Positions 11,602-12,628 of a stretch of DNA of 12,628 nt are shown in pieces (within the stretch, counting starts at the first letter, position 1; each line of letters starts with the position of its first letter). A program made the position numbers and the translations under genes. This DNA comes from Chloroflexota bacterium (lineage in GTDB: Bacteria > Chloroflexota > Dehalococcoidia > SZUA-161). The notes below the pieces were generated by a model. The model saw nothing but the letters and a program-made list of their open reading frames with translations, was not told where the DNA came from and did no database searches. The DNA lies in contig QIGA01000155.1 of the NCBI GenBank assembly GCA_003229915.1, positions 1 to 12,628 of the forward strand, read 5' to 3'.

Positions 11602-12628
11602 ATGCCAATACACGCGTATTGCAGAACAACTGCCATGGGCATCATGCCCCATAGCGACATCGAGAGGGCCCTCGAACTTGCCCTCAGCCTGGATATCCCC
11701 TTCTGGCCCCAGCTCCCCAAGGTGAGTTTCTCCGAGGACATGTATGCTCAATCCTCGCAGAACTTTCCCGGTATAGCTGTCGAACCCGAAAACGAGAGGA
11801 TCGTCTTCACCCATTCCAGATTCGAAGAGGACCTCACCAGCTACTCCGAAAAGATGGGCGAGCCGGAAACCTTCGCCCTGAGCAGAGAGTACTCAGCGGT
11901 TTATCACCGGTTCCTGGCACAGGACCTGGAAGACTACCCCGCTATCAGAGGACAACTGACAGGGCCAGTAAGCTTCGGCTTCAAGGTTGTGGATGAGAAC
12001 GCCAAGCCAATCATCTACGATGACGAGATAAGGAGCATCCTTTTCGATTTCCTTCAAAAAAAGGCCAACGTACAATACCAGGAGCTGAGGAAGAAGAACG
12101 AAAACGCCTTCGTCTGGTTGGATGAGCCCGGGTTAGGGTGGGTGTTCAGCAGCCTATCCGGATATAACGATGTTCAGGCCAGGAACGACTATCTGGATTT
12201 CGTGGATGGCCTTGAGGTCCCCCGAGCGCTGCATCTTTGCGCTAACGTAAACCTCCCCTACCTCCTGGAGCTAGGGGTCGAAATCCTGTCCTTCGACGCC
12301 TATCAAATCGCGACCATGCCCAGGGAATACGCCAACGCCGCGGCCAAATTCCTGAACGACGGCGGCATCATATGCTGGGGCATTGTGCCTACCGACTCCA
12401 CAAGCCTGGGCAGGGAAACACCTGAGACGCTGAGTACGCTGCTCACCGGTTACTGGGAAGCGATCTCGCATAGCTCAGGGATCGCGCCAGGGCAGATTGC
12501 CGAACAATCCCTGCTGGCACCAGCGAGGTGCTGCCTCAAGAATATCGGTCAGGTCGGCGCCGCCGATGAGATAGCCTCTCCGATTGCGGAGAAGGGGCAG
12601 GGCTCCAGCATCGAGGAGAGGCTGGTTG
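11602..12628 (+). CDS. MetE-like (cobalamin-independent methionine synthase catalytic domain) protein, 3'-partial
   Basis: An open frame of 342 codons that runs off the window edge. It has the layout of the UROD/MetE barrel superfamily: T-T-A-M-G-I-M-P-H-S-D near residue 9 (the start-of-barrel motif), P-F-W-P-Q-L-P-K at 33-40, Q-L-T-G-P-V-S-F-G at 118-126, V-W-L-D-E-P-G-L-G at 171-179, and L-H-L-C-A-N-V at 210-216. H211 and C213 match the MetE zinc ligands, and C310 or C311 in A-P-A-R-C-C-L-K fits the distal zinc cysteine. E175 lies in the usual acidic position. There is no MetE N-terminal domain, so this is a stand-alone catalytic domain like the core-MetE enzymes that use a methylcorrinoid protein instead of methyltetrahydrofolate. 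A methyltransferase role is likely; donor and acceptor are unknown. The ribosome binding site GGAG lies 5 nt before the ATG. Confidence 0.75.
   Translation, partial: MPIHAYCRTTAMGIMPHSDIERALELALSLDIPFWPQLPKVSFSEDMYAQSSQNFPGIAVEPENERIVFTHSRFEEDLTSYSEKMGEPETFALSREYSAVYHRFLAQDLEDYPAIRGQLTGPVSFGFKVVDENAKPIIYDDEIRSILFDFLQKKANVQYQELRKKNENAFVWLDEPGLGWVFSSLSGYNDVQARNDYLDFVDGLEVPRALHLCANVNLPYLLELGVEILSFDAYQIATMPREYANAAAKFLNDGGIICWGIVPTDSTSLGRETPETLSTLLTGYWEAISHSSGIAPGQIAEQSLLAPARCCLKNIGQVGAADEIASPIAEKGQGSSIEERLV

Noticed and set aside
11443..11814. Minus-strand 123-codon frame over the start of the MetE-like gene
   Set aside because: Antisense to a frame with clear MetE motifs and a good ribosome binding site; no recognisable product.

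Overview
This window looks like a piece of a chromosome from an uncultured anaerobic bacterium. Gene content points loosely to Chloroflexota (Dehalococcoidia- or Anaerolineae-like): an electron-bifurcating FixABCX cluster whose FixB carries a ferredoxin domain, a stand-alone MetE-type catalytic domain, a small CPKC/CLQC zinc-ribbon protein, a beta-propeller-repeat lipoprotein and a GAF-HPRT fusion. No rRNA or marker gene is present, so this assignment is low-confidence inference.

Layout. Positions 1-163 hold nothing I can support beyond a 5-bp GC hairpin at 98-113. From 5614 down to 164 everything reads on the minus strand: a GT4 glycosyltransferase with its own promoter that appears to give a leaderless mRNA; then fixA-fixB-fixC-fixX, packed with a 2-bp gap and two ATGA overlaps; then, after a 104-bp gap containing a palindromic repeat, a small ParB-fold protein. 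FixA and FixB form an ETF-type flavoprotein, FixC is a flavin-dependent quinone oxidoreductase and FixX its ferredoxin partner. Together they would take electrons from NADH and split them between a quinone and a low-potential ferredoxin.

Positions 5672-6925 are an accessory patch: a perfect palindrome, a REP-associated tyrosine transposase (RAYT) that carries related palindromes inside its reading frame, a HicB-HicA toxin-antitoxin pair, and a degenerate inverted-repeat element. A 57-codon zinc-ribbon gene follows on the minus strand (6958-7131).

The stretch 7132-7604 has no convincing protein gene but is not empty. It carries a minus-strand promoter with a foldable leader ahead of the zinc-ribbon gene, and a near-consensus plus-strand promoter followed by a rod-shaped predicted RNA ending in a T-run. 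The RNA's 3' arm overlaps the end of a three-domain protein (GAF, PD-(D/E)XK-like, hypoxanthine phosphoribosyltransferase) at 7605-9059. Divergent from that gene is a nitroreductase-family flavoprotein (9221-9745).

The stretch 9746-10064 has no gene; it holds two repeat elements and a promoter. It leads into a lipoprotein with eight 53-residue SBBP-type repeats (10065-11462). After a second copy of the palindrome first seen at 451-482, a MetE-like protein begins at 11602 and runs off the right edge.

Main points of interest: the GAF/nuclease-like/HPRT fusion, the candidate small RNA at about 7498-7623, palindromes built in frame into the RAYT gene, and a two-copy stem-loop family with a compensatory outer-stem change. 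All family assignments come from reading motifs; no database search was run.
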